A DNA stretch of 64,000 bases, from contig OZ234497.1 of NCBI GenBank assembly GCA_965153455.1, positions 10,788,001 through 10,852,000 of the forward strand, in the 5' to 3' direction. This DNA is from Sphagnum compactum. Taxonomy: Eukaryota > Bryophyta > Sphagnopsida > Sphagnales. Below, piece by piece: positions 61,338-64,000 of this stretch. A program made the translations under genes and the position numbers. The notes beneath the pieces were generated by a model. It was not told where the DNA came from and searched no databases. It was given only the letters and a program-made list of their open reading frames with translations. The first letter of the stretch is position 1, and every line of letters starts with the position of its first letter.

Positions 61338-61375
<38 letters not shown>

Positions 61376-61800
61376 TCTGTCTCTCTCTCTAAATGCTCTG
61401 CTTTCACAGGAAAAAGAGCGCTTGGGGTAACTTAGGTATCTGTGTAGTTGGCTGCACGGGACTCGGAGCAAATGACAATGCCACAGAAAGCGACTGGTCG
61501 AGAAAGAATCAGACACTGGCAACTACATCTCGGCGCAACCCCACTTGAGATTGTTGTACTGTCTACTGCTACTACGAAGCTCAGATTGCTACTGCTGCTG
61601 CCACACATAGAATGCTGTCGCGAACGCGAAAAAGGGAGAAAAGAAGAAGAGAATGTAGCCGGCGCACGCCGAGCGTCGCGGCATTCACGCGCCGAGTTCT
61701 GACAGCCGAGCACTTGACGCGGTAACCGCACGATCCTTAATGCGGTCACCTGCTCCGGCGTCTTGCCCGACGCGCTGCCTACCTAGCCAACGTTGGAGGC
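61214..61800 (-). promoter_or_regulatory. Leader and promoter region of the EXORDIUM-like gene
   Basis: GC-richer than its surroundings. On the minus strand the leader contains a GA-rich tract (61374-61390) joined to an uninterrupted run of 35 G (61373-61339), then CA/GT repeats near 61316-61331. Beyond about 61800 the sequence returns to AT-rich repeat DNA. No TATA box could be assigned with confidence. Confidence 0.55.
61339..61373. repeat. Homopolymer C35 (G35 in the transcript sense)
   Basis: 35 consecutive C on the plus strand, about 125-160 bases upstream of the EXORDIUM-like start codon, bordered by CT dinucleotides on both sides. Confidence 0.95.
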
Positions 61801-64000
61801 AGAGTCTGCCCCTTGGGCATGTTCCCTACTGTAAAGGTCTGTGAATAGGTCTTAAAGTAGCTAAGTAGGTCAGAAACTACAGCAGGTAGATAGAAATGAC
61901 GGAATTGGCTCTAGTAGCTGATTCTGCCATCTAAGAGGGCTCGAAAACTTGCTGACTTGGCAAATTTGGATCTTCCAGTCCAGAAGCCCAGGCTTTTGTG
62001 AATATTCCTTGTAACCAGGGTGAATTGCCTTTTCAAATGCATGCAACAAGCATATTAAAGTTTGGTGTGGCAAACATTGTCATTTTCTTGACTACATTAT
62101 ATGAATAATCTTCCAATAATGATTATACAATTAAAATAGTGACCAAAATGTGTATATTGAACATGTGATTTTCTTTTGAAGTTGTTCAAACTTCGGCTTC
62201 ATATGTTAATGTCAAAAGGTTTCACCCTTGTCCATTATGTTGGGTGTGTAAACTAACAAGTGGGTATATGACTGAATTATGTATGTTTATTACATAGTGA
62301 TGGAAATCTATGTTCTTGTTTACACAAATGTCTTTTCACCTTTCTATTTTCTATGTGTAACTATTATGCCACATCATTCTCCTACCATGTATTTCACACA
62401 ATCATAAACTTTATCAAAACCTTTGAAGATTAAAATTTTAATTCCCTTCACAATTTTATTCCATGAAACGTTACATTCATACAACAACTTATTCTCATCA
62501 AATAAAGGTGTTTCCAAAGGTCACAAACACTCAATTATATACTAACCAAAAGAATACTAAACAATAAATTTTTGAAAGTCTACACATCATATGGTCCCCA
62601 TGTGATTCAACATGCACATTAATGTAAAAAAAAAATTGACATAAAATTTTCATAAAGCTTGCTTCTTTCCCCAATCACCCTTTCTTCTCGATACTACACT
62701 AATGTAGGTTTCTAACTTACAATCTTTACATCCAATAAAGCCTTCAACCATAATCGTTATTGGAATTGGACCCAATTTTGGCTTTGCTTCACATGGGCCT
62801 TTACTTTGTTGAAGACTACCACCTTCAATTTTGTCTATTGCATGCCTACCACATTTGAACATTGTGAGTATAGAAAATAGCCTACATAGTAATTTGTCAT
62901 AAGCTCTTGGAAATGCCATGATGTCAAAAATTGTTGATTTGTGAGACCAAGTTCATGACCACTAACTATTCAACTTAGTCTTCCCAGTGGCCATTACCAA
63001 ATGTCGAAGGAATGACATTTGGTTTGTCCAAATGAAATTTCCCAATCATCACATGTTGGTCAAGTCCAAAGGACTCTAAGAGCATTTGAAACGCCCTTGA
63101 CAACCCAAAAACAAAGGGAGGAAAATCTTTATTCAATCCACCATAACTAGAAGGCACAAATTGTTTCTAGGAGCTCAAGGCGTCAAATGACAATCACTAT
63201 AACTGAATAAGAAATCTCTTCAATAACATCTCTCCCACTTCCACTACTTTACACCCCTTTCATTTGATTAAACATTCATGATCCAAATTGACTATGTTGA
63301 AGAGGGAAATGTTAGTGCATGAACAATGAGCTATAAACAATGAACATTGAACCAAATATTCAAAATCAAAAGCAATAATATAAGGTTGTACAAGGATGAA
63401 TGGTGGATGAATGATGGATGAAACATTAATGAAAGATATCTTGGGTTTCTTTTTTCCCTTTTGGTCCTTTTAGGAATTTTTTTTTTCAATGATAAAACAT
63501 GATGTTATCAATACATAAAACATTTTAAAAATTCAAAAAAGATTATACAAAAAAACATGTTGAAAATCCAAAACATTCAACAAAGGGATGAAAGCACATT
63601 ATGGGTGAGCCACTTTTTACCCCAAAAAATGATGTATAACAAGTATAATAGGTGTGTAGTAACCTAAAATCTTGGTGGCATTTTTTGGAAACCTTAAACA
63701 TAAGAAAAAGAACTTTAGAATGTGCAAGACAAGATTTTGGAACACAAAGTCATTTTGAATCAAAATTAAGCTTGATCCAATGGTTAGATGAAAAGATTTG
63801 GATAAAAACAATTTACATCTTTTCAACAACCATAAGGCCTCATGTTTGTGGTTCATGACACATTACCAAACCAGAAAAATGAAAAAATAATATAATGCAC
63901 ATTTATAAAAAAATTTAAAATTTCTTAAGGTAATGGTCTTTTCCCAGAAATAAGAGTTCATTATGCATTTATTGCTTAAGAAGTGGAAAAAAACACATTT
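61801..64000. other. AT-rich DNA with an unidentified broken reading frame
   Basis: Minus-strand ORFs at 62650-62919 and 62975-63157 are close together and may be pieces of one dead transposon gene, but I could not match them to the hAT copies or to any other family. No other gene is supported to the right edge. Confidence 0.35.

Noticed and set aside
60674-61430. Overlapping plus-strand ORFs of about 145 codons
   Set aside because: They are antisense shadows of the EXORDIUM-like gene.

Overview
The window looks like nuclear DNA of a streptophyte, probably a non-seed plant or charophyte-grade lineage. It is AT-rich and intron-bearing, with telo-boxes (AAACCCTAA type) and CT/GA microsatellites in gene leaders. 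It encodes a plant-type CDP-diacylglycerol synthase, a small acyl-CoA-binding protein and an EXORDIUM/phosphate-induced protein. The species cannot be named from the sequence. All recognisable host genes lie on the minus strand, and most of the rest is decayed, nested transposable elements and degenerate minisatellites.

Layout. 1-448 is the 5' coding part of an unrecognised gene that runs off the left edge, with a long microsatellite-rich leader and promoter region behind it (449 to about 2900). About 3-36 kb is a transposon graveyard. It holds a foldback family with a CTCAGTTG hairpin, hAT-type MITEs (two of them nested in foldback copies), a Mutator-like MITE with a perfect 9-bp target duplication, a nearly complete dead BED-hAT transposon (21312-26244) carrying a solo LTR with a perfect 5-bp duplication, a dead LINE-type reverse transcriptase (about 29.9-31.9 kb) and a second dead hAT transposase (about 32.7-34.8 kb). 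39.9-48 kb is the genic island: an intronless ACBP and an 11-exon CDP-DAG synthase gene reconstructed here (41748-46580) with upstream leader sequence. 49-57 kb holds hAT-like termini, low-complexity tracts and a large TATTGRTGG-type minisatellite. The core of that minisatellite is a 75-bp higher-order repeat in perfect register over 13 units, followed by an inverted strand switch and a CACTA-like transposon end. 59906-61213 is a single-exon EXORDIUM-like gene with a 35-nt homopolymeric G run in its leader; beyond it the sequence returns to AT-rich non-genic DNA.

Functionally, CDP-DAG synthase and ACBP both belong to membrane-lipid metabolism and sit next to each other on one strand, but nothing in the sequence shows that they are co-regulated. 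EXORDIUM-like proteins act in the secretory pathway or apoplast in growth and nutrient responses. I found no clear evidence of a wholly new system. The most unusual features are the minisatellites that recur upstream of hAT transposase remnants, the exact 75-bp array, and two long near-perfect hairpins that could be small-RNA precursors.
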